A program made the translations under genes and the position numbers. Positions 26,821-39,640 of a DNA stretch of 64,000 nt are shown here, one piece after another (the first letter of the stretch is position 1; every line of letters starts with the position of its first letter). Under the pieces are notes generated by a model. It was not told the DNA's origin, did not search any database, and saw only the letters and a list, made by a program, of their open reading frames with translations. The DNA is from Nomia melanderi (lineage: Eukaryota; Arthropoda; Insecta; Hymenoptera; Halictidae). Location: positions 9,674,451 to 9,738,450 of the forward strand of contig NC_135012.1 in assembly GCF_051020985.1 (NCBI RefSeq), read 5' to 3'.

Positions 26821-27712
26821 AACAACGCACACACTATTTATATACTCAGATGCTCTTGTCTCACTCACACACTTTCTAGAACATTCTTTCACCGCCATGC
26901 ATTAACTTCACACATATTTGAAATCTTCTAGATTCTTAAAAAAAAGAACATTATTAACATATGGAGAAAATCAATATAATCTAGAATATTCCTACGCTTT
27001 GAACATTCAAAACGCGCTCACACACAGTCGCGTCATTATTGCACACACATCACTCAAATACATCCATTCCCACGTATTATTATTACATTTTCGTTTCTTT
27101 TTATCTCACGTCATAGCCACTCAAATATAAAGTCTTCTACATCTCTCCCAATATTTACGTCCAATTACAAAAGAAACCGGTATTGACTGATCTAGAATCT
27201 AAAGAAGGATCCGACTAAGCTCGAGGATAAATAACCAAATGAATCGCGCCGCGAAGGAAAGAAGAGGGAATAGAATAATGAAAGAATCCGCGTGGCAAAC
27301 AAGTTTATACAAAAGTCCGTAGCGCGAGCGTCGCGTCGCGTCGGCTCCCTTCGGAAATTGTTTAAAGCTTTTGGACGGTAAATGTTTTCTCATTAATAAT
27401 CTCGTAGTATAAATGCCCTATGCAAACCTGATAAACTGTACACCGACATCTTTTATAATTAACTTGGGTAGTTACAGCTAGACGGCGGTAAATAAATTAA
27501 CTCCGAACTCGTAATTTCTCAAAGTCATTTACAAGAGATGCCCGCTCCTTTGCCCTTAAAATGTATTAAAGAATTTAAGATTACAGGCTCGAGGAGCGAC
27601 GTGGAAGCTTAAAGAAGTTCGCCTTTTCAGATTTTATAAATTTCGATGTCTGATAATTTCCTCGCGAATCGTTTCGGTAACACTTCTTTCCCGCGCACGT
27701 TTAGATTCGAAT

Positions 27713-27825
27713 CTAAATCGAGCTGTAACAATATTCATCGCGTTTCAATAAGTTAAATTCCTTCTCTAAATTGAGCTGTAACAATATTTGTCACATTTCA
27801 ATAAATTAAATTCCTTCTCTTGCAA
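27713..27825. repeat. Tandem duplication, 53-bp unit
   Basis: GAGCTGTAACAATATT, CATTTCAATAA-TTAAA and TTCCTTCTCT recur with offset 53 bases, giving about two copies. Confidence 0.85.
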
Positions 27826-28544
27826 ATAAGAATTCATCCAGTTTCTTGTGAATATATATTTTACGTATAAACGTGCAATGTTCGATTCTCTTATCGTCTC
27901 TCTTATTTCACTCCAGTAAATAGGGAATAATTATTACTTTATCTACGATGATCATATTTCGGATTATTGTAAAAAATTAATCCAATTTCTTATCAAAGTG
28001 CAAAACAATATACTTCATCGGGTTTCTCAAATTTAGCATACATCAACGAACTACCGTAGTTTAATGATGACTGATTTTGTTGTTGCGCATTTAACGAGCG
28101 AGCAACATGTTCGCATGAAGCATTGCTTTAAACTTGGATTATCCGGAACCAAAACGCACCGAATGACACAAAAGGCGCATCGAAGTGAAGTATTAAACAG
28201 GTCAAACGTTAGTAATCGCAGTTCCGTCGCGGAACGAAGTCTGACGAAGATGACGAGCGAAATGGACGCCCCGGCATAACTGCGGAACAGGAATATAGCT
28301 ATTGTTGTCAAACAGTAAAAGCGGTATACTACAGAGAAGTGTAGTATTGATTGTAGCCTCGACTAAATGCTCACCGCGTTGCAAACTGCTGGGAATGTTT
28401 ATTGCATCTACTCGAAAGTTGAACACGTTACCGTTTACATCCTGAGCAATTCTTTCGGAAAATATAAGTTTATGACGTTCAATCGAGAATCAATGCGTTT
28501 TCTCACCACGCAACAAAATGAGCTGTTTTTTTTAATGATACAAG

Positions 28545-29045
28545 TCGACATGTCACTAAAAAGAAATTCTTTTTAAATCTTAAATCTTATGTATAGCATT
28601 ATCTTAATTAATGTGCTTCAGTTTAGGATTAAATACATTTGCTCTTGCATTTCTGTTTGAAAGTGATATGAGTCCATTTTTGCAAAAATTAATAATATTA
28701 ATTTCAAAAATTAATAAAATTAATAAACACAATCAATGATGCACGATATCCTCATAAATTAATCAAAAGAAGTTTAGCTGTAAAATTTTATCGCAAAAAT
28801 GTTTTCTTTGAAAGTGGAATAAGGCCATTTCTGGCTAAAAATTCGTTAATTTTTTTATGAACTTTATTAATTATTATTAATGCAATTATTATTGCATAAT
28901 AAAATTTAAAACAATTTATGGTTTTGTAAACATTACCTGAATTGATTAACGTTTGCCAATATTTTTAAGTTGATTCAGACACAAACCCTTAAATATGTCA
29001 ATGTCTAATACAATGGACTTACAAGCTTTAAAAAACCAGCAGTTC
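28545..29045 (+). repeat. Dispersed repeat family C, copy 3
   Basis: Same orientation and order of blocks as the copy at 16479. It includes the middle part shared with the inverted copy at 18.6-18.9 kb (GATGCACGATATCCTCATAA, AAAGTGGAATAAGGCCA). This is the most complete of the three for the central segment. No coding capacity was seen. Confidence 0.8.
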
Positions 29046-29952
29046 TGTAAATCTTTTTAGTATGTTGCTGTCAAAATGATGAAGGTTTAATGTAGAATTT
29101 AATTTATATAAAACTTAATTTTTTTAAATATTTAAAGAATTCAAAATGGTAACGATAAAATAAAAATAGAATTTTTTAAAGTTGTTACTGAAAGAAGAAT
29201 TACGAATTTCCTTTCGATCATGACCCAGAAATCTATAAATAGGTTTTTCATAGACAAAATGATAAAATACAAGATCAAAAATTGCTTTGTACATTAAATC
29301 ATTAAACTTATTTCGATATCAGTTACAAATGCTTAAAATCTATGACGCCATTAAAAAAGGTACAAGCTTAAAATACTCCTCCAGACAACGTCCCCAAAGC
29401 ACAATAAAAAATTCACAAATTTCTATCTACCCAAAATTACAAACAGATATCAAAACATTAACACCCAAACACGATGAAACAATTCCACAAAGAGAAAGGT
29501 TGCGTTCGAGGTACATCTGTACGACGAGAAGATATTCCGGTATCGAAACCGAAGTTCTAGTTCGACCGTACAGTGGACACACACAGGAAAAAAAAGTGTT
29601 CGCGCAAACAGCGGCACGCTGCGACCTGTCAGAATTAACCGAATTCATATTTCCATCGATATTCGCTATTTGCGATGTACTCTGACCTTTGATCTATTCG
29701 ATTGCGTTAACAAGAAGCTCATTGTCAGTTAAAAACCATATCCGACGAGCGCGGATCGCTGCCGGCCGAGTTATAAATGGCGCAGAAGGCCCTCCTGAAA
29801 AACGTGAAAACGTGAAAACGTAAAAACGTTTCATTACGGCCAGATCAAGTATTCCATTTGCGCTGGGCTGCTGCAGGAAAAATTTTTCAAGTGATGTGAC
29901 TTTATGCATCCCCCGCCATCGACGATTGTTACAATCGGTCGCGGGAAATCTC

Positions 29953-29990
29953 CGAACGAACGAACGAACGAACGAACGAACGAACGAACG
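29953..29990. repeat. CGAA tetranucleotide microsatellite, followed by poly-T
   Basis: About nine perfect CGAA units, followed within ten bases by a T-rich run. The overlapping open frames with repeated NERT and RSFV residues are translations of this repeat and are not genes. Confidence 0.95.
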
Positions 29991-30319
29991 GCCACTTTTT
30001 TTTTTTTTATTATTTTCATTTCTTTTTCGTTCATTCTCCCTTGCTCCTCCTTCCTCTTTTGGCCCCCGTTATACACGTATTATCGGAATTTCGATGGACG
30101 AGCCCCCGAGCGATACTCTCGCAACGTTTTCGACGCTCGTATTAGATTATTGTTGATACACGTCGCTGCGAGACGACGCGATTGATCAATGAATTCGATA
30201 GAATTAATCGTTCGCGCTGGCGACAACGACGGAGAAGTTTATTACTCGTGATAATCGAGGACCCGCGCTTACGTGGGAGTGTCTAAATATGTCTGCGGGG
30301 ATTTTTATTCTGTATAAAT

Positions 30320-30470
30320 TAGTGATTAATAAGTTATTAGCGAGGATTAGTTGCGAAATTTAATAGTGAGTAATTTGGGATTCATGAGTGATTAGTAAAC
30401 GTTAGTTACGAAAATTAGTAGTAAGTAATTAGTAATTCATAAGTAATCAGTAAACATTATTTGACATTAA
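30320..30470. repeat. Degenerate 55-bp tandem repeat
   Basis: TTCATGAGTGATTAGTAAACG at 30381 recurs as TTCATAAGTAATCAGTAAACA at 30436. A more diverged unit precedes them. Confidence 0.7.
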
Positions 30471-31397
30471 AAAGATTATTAAATAGTACTCACTGGTGTC
30501 ACAAAAATTTTTTGGGTTATCTTGATTTTTCTTTAAAAAGATATGATTACAGTTTTGAAAACGTAAGTATTTAATATAAAAAAGAAAATAGTGTTTATGT
30601 TTCCTCGAAACTAATTATTTTATTAGAAGAATACAAAACGTAAACTGAGAAATTTTGTTTTGTTGAGACGTATTATTGATATTAATATATTTTCTCAAAA
30701 CTGTAATATTTTTATACGAGAATAATGAAAAAGGTAATTTTAGACATTTTCTCTTTTAAATAGAATGTTCTCCCTGGGTTGTGACAATTTTTTAAAGTTA
30801 TTTGATATATAAACGTTATTCTTTCACCGCGAGTCACTGTGTATTGAAGGAATAGAATAAAAGAGTTAAAAACATTTGAAATATCAATGTTATGTTCACT
30901 GGAACGTGAAGTAAAGAAGTGAAGCAAAAAATGGTAAACTTTGAAATTGTACGTGCGAAGAGAGTTTTAAAGCCGCCTTATATATTGCGATGCATAGTAT
31001 CCTTGATATAGACACCGAATATTCGATAAGATTATGTAGAATCACGTGAAACATGAAATTTCATCCATATAGATTATAATGAAGAGCGGTTAGAACTAAT
31101 GGAGTACTATTTAATTTGTGTGGAAGGGAAGGCGTTTGATATTACAGACACTATATGAACACGTCTCCTTTATTATTTTGTGTTAAGTTACCCTCGGACA
31201 CCTTTATTACGAGAATGAAACGTGAAATTCGGTGTATGTATTGATATATGAAGTGGGTATCTATAAAGTATCCGCTGTTATGCGACAAAGTGCGCCTTGT
31301 TGCGGACACGTTTCAGGGGGTTGGTGTATATAAAGGGTGAATGAGTATTTTTTTAATAACGTTGAACGTAAACAAAAGTTCGGAATAATATTAATAT

Positions 31398-31680
31398 TAT
31401 TTAATTATGTTTTAGATATATTAATATGATTAATGTACTAATATTTTATATATTAATATGATTAATTTACTAATATATTATATATTAATATGATCAATGT
31501 ACTAATATATTATATATTAATATGATTAATATACTAATATTTTATATATTAGTATGATTCATTTACTAATATATTATATATTAATATGATTAATGTACTA
31601 ATATTTTTTACATTAATATGATCAATGTATTAATATATTATATATTAATATGATTAATATATTAATATAATTAATACATT
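31398..31680. repeat. AT-only minisatellite, about 32-bp unit
   Basis: Roughly eight units of the pattern ATTAATATGATTAATGTACT followed by AATATTTTATAT, with variants at a few positions (GATCAATGTA, GATTCATTTA). The sequence is almost free of G and C and contains many short palindromes. Confidence 0.95.
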
Positions 31681-33060
31681 CCTTTGACTGTTCAGAACAT
31701 TAGTATTCTACAATGTATATGTATGTAATTTTGTATTGAATTTTTAATAATCACCAAAACTGACACATATTAAAGGTGCACAAATTTATTATCACTATAG
31801 ATATTCAAGAGTTTTATGGTAATTTATTATTACTTTAGATATTAAAATATTTTATGACAATTTATTAGCACTTTAGATAATAAATATTAATTCCAATATA
31901 GTATTGAATATTTATGCAAGCTGATGCAGTTCCATAATTATAGCTTGCATGTCATTAAGAGTATATTAAAACTGATATCCTTCTGGAAAGAATCGAAGCT
32001 TGTTAACAACATTTCATTTAGAATGTATGTATATTTATCCTATGCCACCGACATTAACTTTTACTTTATTGGTTCGTTTCATATGGTTATACGTGTATTA
32101 TAATTAGCGTTTTTAGACCGCTATAATGAGAAGAAATATTAAAGAAAAATGAAGTCCCATTCACAATGTAATGTAAAGAAACAAGCATTTCATGTAAATT
32201 CGGTGCAATCCGGAAAAGAGTGGATATATACGAAAAAATAAGTAGAAAAAGTAGAGCGACACGATTTTTCTCCACGATGCCTCGTTTCTGAATAAATCTG
32301 TCGTACACGTATTCATGTTAACAACAAATAAAAACGTTGTCAGGAAAGGAATACAGTAAGTTCGTATAACAAAAATCAGTTGGAAACGTATAATGGAGCC
32401 TTTCACTAAAATACCTTGTTACCGAGATAATTAACTTCGAACGTTTGTGTGACAAGCACGGGTTAGTATTTTTAAGTAGAAAGGGTAAATTATGAGCAGA
32501 CATGCTAGTCAGACGAAGCTTCGTTTTTGAATGGACCTGTCTTACGTATCTTCGTGCTTGCAATAATTAGAAACGTTAACAGAAAAGAAGTGAAGTGAAT
32601 TTATACGAAAGTTAAAAAAATTAGTGTAAGTTTTGGAATAAATTTGTTTACAGAAAATTCTGTTTCGAAGATAATTATCATATTTTGCTTTTAAGTCATC
32701 TGCTTCTTTATGTTAAGCATCCCTAAGAATTATGTCTGTCCGTATTTAAAAATAAGTGTGTTTAATTATTTATTAACTATTAATAATTACTAATTAACTA
32801 TATATATTCACCTTTATTAACCATTTAATTTCAAAATTTTAATATTACATATTTCTTAAAAAAATATATATATAATGTATAATACTTAGAAATATTTACT
32901 TATTTAAAAGAATAAACAAAGCACAGTATATTTCTTCAATCGTTCATAACACATTTAAACATTTGCACAACACACAGAAGTTAATATTTACAAAAAATGC
33001 AAAGCAAACGTATTTCATCTATACTTATTTCGACTCAATTGGAAGTTCACAAGACAAATG

Positions 33061-33275
33061 CATTAAAAATACAATGCAAATTCAATTCTTCCAAATAAAC
33101 AGCAAATTACGAATACATTAGAAGTACAATACAAATTCGAATTCTCCAATTGAAAAGCAAATCACAAATACATTAGAAATACAACGCAAATTCAATTCTA
33201 TCAAATGAAAAGTAAGTTAAAAATACATTAGGAATGCAGCAAAAATTCGGTTCTCCCAAATAAACCACTCCCCTA
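33061..33275. repeat. 55-bp tandem repeat, four copies
   Basis: CATTA(G/A)(A/G)A begins units at 33061, 33116, 33171 and 33226, an exact 55-base spacing. Each unit contains ACAA-GCAAATTC-AATTCT and AAA-(A/G)CAAATTA-type segments. It ends at the edge of a GC-rich block. Confidence 0.92.
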
Positions 33276-33884
33276 ATTGTGCCACTTGAAGAGCATCCCG
33301 CGCAAAATGAATCGCATCGCGCGGACAGGCACGATCGCCGTAACATTGACATTTTCTATTGTCAGCGGCCCTTTCGCGAGACGGGTTCACCGGGGAAAAA
33401 AACTTACACAGATTTTTCAGCCGAGGGACAACCGATGCGAACAACAGGGTTGCGATCACAAAAATTATTCACCGCGCAACGGGGTGGGGAGGGGGCGAGG
33501 TTAATGTATCCGCACGAATAAATGCTGCGCAGCGAGGGTGGCAGGCGGCGTCATCGTTTCTGCATGAAAAATATTCGAAAACGTCTGCGCCGCGCGGCGC
33601 GACCCTTTATACTCCGCCGAGAGGAAACGGCGAACACCGGATCGCGACAAGTATGAGAATAATTCGGCAGCGGCATTAACAAGAGAATATAATACGCTCG
33701 CTCGAATGTTATTCTAGCTGTGAACAACGCAGTAACGTATCGATCCTCGAGTATTATGTTCCCCCTATCTATTTTGCGTACCGTCTGTAACGGAGCTCTC
33801 CGGTTACAAAGAAATTGTAAACGTAGCTTCTGATGGGAACCGTATTACTCGCTCGCTTTCTATGTCTTTCTGTGTCATCTTAAT

Positions 33885-34275
33885 TAGTTAATAAGGTTGT
33901 GTATCCATTTGTTTAAGAATGTTAAAATACGACAGGTGTAAATATATTATTAATTATAATAACAGTAATATTAATATTACCAATATTAATTAATAGAGTT
34001 GTGAAGAGATATCTGTTTATCTAAGAACGTTAAAATAATGTATGATAGATGTAATTATAATATAATCCTATTATTAAGTATTATGATATTAATAAACAGT
34101 AATATTGACAATATTAATATTACTAATATTAATTAATAGAGTTGTGAAGAGATATATACTTATCTAGGAACGTTAAAATAATGTATGATAGATGTAATTA
34201 TAATATAATCCTATTATTAAGTATTATAATATTAATAAACAGTAATATTGACAATATTAATATTAATATTACTTT
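33885..34275. repeat. Tandem repeat, 143-bp unit, about 2.7 copies
   Basis: The unit starting TAATAGAGTTGTGAAGAGAT is at 33991 and 34134, with nearly identical following sequence (ACGTTAAAATAATGTATGAT, AATATAATCCTATTATTAAG). A more diverged partial unit precedes them from about 33885. Confidence 0.92.
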
Positions 34276-34949
34276 TATTATTGATATTAGTAATTACTGT
34301 TTATTTGTTAATATTACTATTTGATATTACAGTTACCATTTTTAATAGTAATAACTATTATAAGTAATATTCAGGTATCTCTTAAATAACGCGTTCTTTT
34401 TATACTTCTTCACTTTTCAAAAATTAAGATAATTTTGTTTTACCTAAAACAAATTACATAATAATTAGACTACTGTATTGTATACTATACTGTGCTGACA
34501 CCACACATCTTCCCTTTGTAACACATACAGAAAACAGTTTATATTTGCAAATAGTTTAACGCGGTACAGTTACACGATTCATTTCATGTATTAAATTGTT
34601 TACTTACTATTTCGCAATTCCGACATTTTTCAAATTATACTCATTATTTCGCATCATTCACCGTTACATCGACAATAATGGAAACACGGGTAGCACGATA
34701 AATTCTCTGTAAGCACTTGAATCCACATAATCGGTTCTCCGACAATCTGTATTGCAACGGATTATCGCTGTCTCAAAATAAAAAAAGGGGAAGAGGAACG
34801 GTAAAACCGTACTGCCCCTTTCGTCCACTTACACGGCCGTTCCGTACCCAGTGCGTCCCGTTTAGTAAATGAATGTCATATCGCAAAATTGCTGCGCGCA
34901 AGATATGCAAATCGTGGCAGTTTTTCACGTGCATGGGTATTTGTTTCAG

Positions 34950-35056
34950 GCGGTGCCTTCCCACCCGAATTCGCCGGCCCTATCACGAATCTAACGGTGC
35001 CGCTCGGAAGGGACGCAACTTTTACGTGTCTGGTCAAACATTTGGGGGGTTACAGG
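34950..35056 (+). CDS. DIP/lachesin-type Ig protein, exon 2 (first half of Ig1)
   Basis: Acceptor TTTGTTTCAG precedes the exon and donor AGG|GTAAGT follows. The first two bases complete the split Gly codon from exon 1. Thirty-five further codons follow (protein residues 25-59): a short mature N-terminus with PPEF, an NLT N-glycosylation sequon at about residues 37-39, the LGRDATFTC strand with the first disulfide Cys at about residue 50, and the LGGYR stretch that precedes the core Trp. This is the usual start of the N-terminal Ig domain in insect Dpr-interacting proteins, which bind Dpr partners through Ig1. The exon ends in phase 0 inside the domain. Family assignment is confident. The exact DIP paralogue cannot be set from this part alone, so no symbol is given. 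Confidence 0.92.
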
Positions 35057-35229
35057 GTAAGTTTCCCCTATGAAAATTCATCGACCGCTGACGTATCAAA
35101 TTCTTCCGAGTAGGATGCAGGGTGCACGGACATTTTCGGCGTCCCCTTTGGTCGTTCGACGTCCTCTTTTTGTTTGCCAGTCTGCTACAGAAGTGGATTG
35201 TGTTATAGATTTTAGAAATTTATACGAGT

Positions 35230-35700
35230 TTTTAGAGAAACTTCTGTAGACGTTTATGTGGTTATGCAAATTTTTATAGATATTTTTATTGAAATTTTCA
35301 TATAAATTTTTATAAATACTTCTAGAAATTTTCATAGAAATATTTATAGAAATTTGTGCAAAATCTTTTTTAATTTATATCGTTTCTATGAATATGTGTG
35401 TGCTTTTGGAGACGAAAATATGTATTATGTTATTATACATGCTGCTTTCTTCACTAAGTTTTCAATATACCTTTTCAAATGTTTGTACTTGCATATATAT
35501 GTGGTTATTTTTACGCAAATTTTTATAGATATTTTTATAGAAATTTTCATATAAATTTTTATGAATACTTCTACAGAAATTTTCATAGAAATATTTATAG
35601 AAATTTGTGCAAAACTTTTTTTAATTTATATCGTTTCTATTATATGTGCTTGCTTTTGCAGACGAAAATATATATTATGTTATATATATATATGTAATAT
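35230..35700. repeat. Tandem duplication, about 251-bp unit, with internal short repeats
   Basis: The block from GCAAATTTTTATAGATATTT through AATTTGTGCAAAA to ATTTATATCGTTTCTAT, followed by GACGAAAATAT-TATTATGTTA, is present twice with offset about 251 bases. Inside each copy, ATTTTTATAGA-type and TTTTCATA-AAAT-type motifs repeat several times. Open frames rich in Tyr, Phe and Ile here are translations of the repeat. Confidence 0.92.
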
Positions 35701-38689
35701 ACACAATTTGATGATACAGAGACTCTTCCATTTTATGCAATGAAAATTGTTTATTATTAGTGTGATACATTTTTTAAATAATTGGTGCAAATATTTTGCT
35801 TATGTAAACATAATTTGGTCTTACTACGAATCTACGAATGTTTGGCAGAAATTACGTTATAATTGTATTATAATTAACTGGCAAATTTGCTAAGAAAACA
35901 AGTATTTTAAACTACTCATTGGTATATAAACATATCAAGTACAACTCACATTTCACGGCGAACTGATTTAAAGGAAACACGCCATTGTGCGGGAAAGCAC
36001 ATTTTCACTCTGAACAGACTTTGCATAAAAAAGAAAGTCTTTTGTTTCGTGTTCGCGAAAAGATCATCGCTCGGTGCACGCCATTATTGCCTGATATTGC
36101 GTCTGGCAATTGTGCCAATCGTCATGCTAACTATAACAAGAGGTGAAACGTGTTATGGTTCGTAATGTGAAAAAAGTGGCAAAGGTTTTACAATTTACGG
36201 CAGTGCACGGTCGCGTTCTAAATTGACAAAGGAAAAGGGAACAAAAGTAATTTCTGAACAAAGATCGAGGAAACCAAAAAGTGTTTAATTTCGTGAGAAG
36301 AACTTTTTACTCATTACGCGTTCGTGACGGATCCTTTGGTGAGATAATGATGTCTCTCATATGAAATATTATCTTGTAATAGTGAAGATCTGCATGACTA
36401 ATTAGGATGCAGATTTTTATAGGTTTACAAAAAAATTGAAGGTACTGGATTGCACAAAGTATACACGATATGAAAAAGTATATAAAATATTTAAAGTATT
36501 ATATTTTTCATAATATTTGTTACTGATTTCATGAAGAATTCAATAATTTTTACTGAAAAATTGTAAAATATAAAGAAGGTGCACTTTAGTAATTGTGCTC
36601 AAAAAAAAGCCAAAGAGCTCGCAAAACCTTAAGGGAGAGTTATTTCCTCAATAGCAACGACTTTGAGCAACCTATTCCACTAAATTCGCATGCACTCTTC
36701 TTGATTTGACATCCCACGTCCCGTTTCGTCACGATGTTTGGCCAGAAAAAAAAACCGTCCCTTGTCGTATTAGATTTCACATCCTCGGCAGTGAACACAA
36801 TTTCCTTATGCGTTACCCTAACGCTGCCGGCGGTAACCAGTGCGGAGACTATGGCTACAATGTGCAAAGCAATTCCAAAAATTCCAAATTTTCCGCTTTA
36901 ACGAGACCGAGGAGGACGGTGTAAATTTAATTACGCTTTTACGTGCAACCGAAACGGCAAGATTATCGTTTACACGCGTGAACATACGTTCCTTCGCCGC
37001 GCTGTAATCTCGTTAGCGTCTCGCGCTATTGCTGCGCTCTTTCATTATGCCGTAACCGGTTGTTTCCAATACGGGGAAGCTCGTTTGCTTTGACCCGGGT
37101 GAAAACTTCGACTAGGTCAGGTATCTTTTCTATACTGAACACAACTTAAAGGGAAGTTTAAAAAATTATGAAACTCTATGTGTGAAGATAGGAAGTCGAG
37201 CCTAATACGTTGCAATCTTTTTCCTGCCGAATTTCACGAAAGCGTGGAACTACCCCCTGGAAAAATGCGAATTTTTATTTTTCGAGGATTATCTTCAGAA
37301 CAGTAAGAGATAGCGGAAACAATGTTCAAAACAAGTACATTGTTCTTTCGCGTGTAGAATTGAAAAGTAAAATTTTTCTAAATACCCCCACCACCTCTTT
37401 TGAAACATTTTATTTTGCAATTTTGCAAGCGTGAAAGAATAACGTATTTTTTGTTTAAACATTTTTTTTGTTATCTCTTACCGTGCTCAAGGCAATCCAT
37501 GGGAAAGAATGCATTTTTTTCAAGCGGTGGTTTTACACCTTCAAAGTGAAATTCGACACGAAAAGAATTGGAATGTATTAGGCTTGACTTACTCTACTTA
37601 CGTGAAGCTGCATAATTTTTTGAATCTCTGGGTTTGGTAACTTCCCTTGTTAGTGGTTTTGGTTTTTTGTCGAATAAATTGGAAATTTTATAATTGTAGA
37701 ATAAAATAATGTCTCTTTCCGCTTGAAAATGGAATATTTGGAAGTGACAATTTATAGTTCTGATTTAACTTTGGATTAGAAGTGGAATGATGGAAAGACA
37801 TTACAAATTTTGTATGGGTAATCATATTTATTGAAGCGGTGAAATTAAGTTTCGATCTTGGATTCAAAAGTACAAATGATGGGACATGTTCAAAACTATC
37901 GTCTATACGGGTCCAAGACTAAAAGGACACACTTATTAAACTATTCGTAATAACTACTATTTCAACAAAATAATACACCAAAAGTTCCTTTTACACACCA
38001 CGACTCCTAATTTTCGACGAAAAGAATACCGAAACGTATCAATTTAAAAAGACCACTTCACCTCGGTATCGGATTCACATCTGCACACAACACGTCCCAA
38101 TTCCATTAAAACAGGGATGCGAAGAAAATTCAACGACACGCCTTTTTTCTCAAAGAGCCGCCGTCAATATTTATTTTAGAGATGATTAGATTAATCCACC
38201 GTCAACTGTTCATTTTAATATCAATATTGGCCTAGTCCACAGCAAGCGACGCGGAGAGCTGCTCGAACTAATATTATTAAAACAGAAGATTATAATATAA
38301 TAACATTAGCGAACACAGTGTATTCGGGGAATGTACGCGCGCCCTAATTCCCTTCATCTTGTTTGCAAACGTTAGCAGTGAATTTTTATTCAGTTCGAGG
38401 CGGAAACAAATTCGATGGAGCCTTATAAGGAGCGGCGCGAGGAACGTAGTCGCTTTATTAAAAAACATAGTTATCACCGTTCGGCCCTCCGCCACCCCCT
38501 TCGCCCGCCATTGGCCAGGGCTTATTATACCCAATGATACCGACATTTAATATCGTTGTTCTCGCATAGAAATGGAACGACCGTCCGAATGAATTCGTGC
38601 CCCGGATGGAACGAAACCGACCTTTATCCGGTAATTTCCGCCATGCTTACATGGAAATTTTGCAACTGCTATAACTGGTGCCCCGTAAC

Positions 38690-39640
38690 ATGTGTTTCAA
38701 TTTCAGCGCGTATGGAAAACGAAAGAATAAAAGAAAGAGTGACGAAGACGGGAATGGAGTGATCGTGAAAATTCGGGAACCACTCTGTCGCGAGATGGGA
38801 CCATTAGAAAAATTAGAAAATAAAGGGAAGACAAGGAACAAAGAAATTGAGCGATCATGGAGGTTCAAAAGTGACTTTCTTGTATGATTAGGAGAGTGAT
38901 AGCAGAGTTGTGCTGTAATATTCGAATGGTTAGAATGGGTACTTTGTGAGATGTGTTTCAGTTTAAGGGAGGATGAGAAATAAAAGATAAGAGAAGGTGA
39001 GAAAGAGGAATCAAGTGACCATGAAAATTTAAGAGTAACTCTGTTGTAGAATTAGGTCGTTAGAAAATTTAAAAAATAAGAAAAATGTTGAGAGAAGGAA
39101 CGAAGCGACTATGAGAATAAATATTTAAAGCAACACTTTCGTAAGATTAGGAGAATGAGAAGAGTTGCTATAATAATACATTTTGTTACTATAACCGTTA
39201 TAAGCTTTGTAACGCGGGTTTCAATTTCAATGCAGCTAAAGAACCAACAAATGAAAGAAAATACGACGAAAAACGAAATCGAGCGACCATGAAAATTCAA
39301 GAGTAACTTTGTTGTAGAATTAGGTCGTTAGAAAATTTAAAAAATAAGAAAAATGTTGAGAGAAGGAACGAAGCGACTATGAGAATAAATATTTAAAGCA
39401 ACACTTTCGTAAGATTAGCAGAGAAATGAGAAGAGTTGCTATAATACATTTTGTTACTATAACCGTTATAAGCTTTGTAACACGGGTTTCAATTTCAATG
39501 CAGCTAAAGAACCAACAAATGAAAGAAAATACGAGGAAAAACGAAATCGAGCGACCATGAAAATTCAAAGGCAACCCTCTCGGAAGATTAGAAGGGTGGC
39601 AGGAGAAGAGTTGTGTTGTAATAAGCCCGCTTGCTCTCGT
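38690..39640. repeat. Tandem array, 268-bp unit plus diverged units
   Basis: The last two full units (about 39019-39286 and 39287-39554) are nearly identical with offset 268. A partial unit follows to about 39640 and one or two diverged units precede from 38690. Recurring motifs are GTTTCAATTTCA, GAGCGA(C/T)CATG(A/G)A and AATTCAA, GAATTAGGTCGTTAGAAAAT and GAAGAGTTG. Each unit shows a similar short minus-strand open frame (HGRSISFF, CIEIETRVTKLI), which reflects the shared unit and is not convincing as coding sequence. Confidence 0.9.

Larger units (their letters stand above)
7624..34949 (+). other. Intron 1 of the DIP-like gene, about 27.3 kb
   Basis: Bounded by donor GTATGT at 7624 and acceptor TTTGTTTCAG ending at 34949. 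It contains the PITH-domain retrocopy, several TTAA elements, three copies of a roughly 500-bp dispersed repeat and many tandem repeats, listed separately. GC-rich patches near 9.0-9.4, 11.1-11.6, 12.5-13.0 and 25.2-26.1 kb carry chance open frames in several overlapping phases, with no recognisable domain or paired splice sites. Large first introns are usual for this neuronal gene family. No further coding exon was recognised in this interval. Confidence 0.7.

Noticed and set aside
29834..30185. Open frames with repeated NERT / RSFV residues
   Set aside because: These are translations of the CGAA microsatellite and the adjoining poly-T run.
38647..39574. Family of similar minus-strand small proteins (HGRSISFF...)
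   Set aside because: The similarity follows from the 268-bp tandem DNA repeat itself; non-coding positions are equally conserved between units, so there is no sign of protein-level selection.
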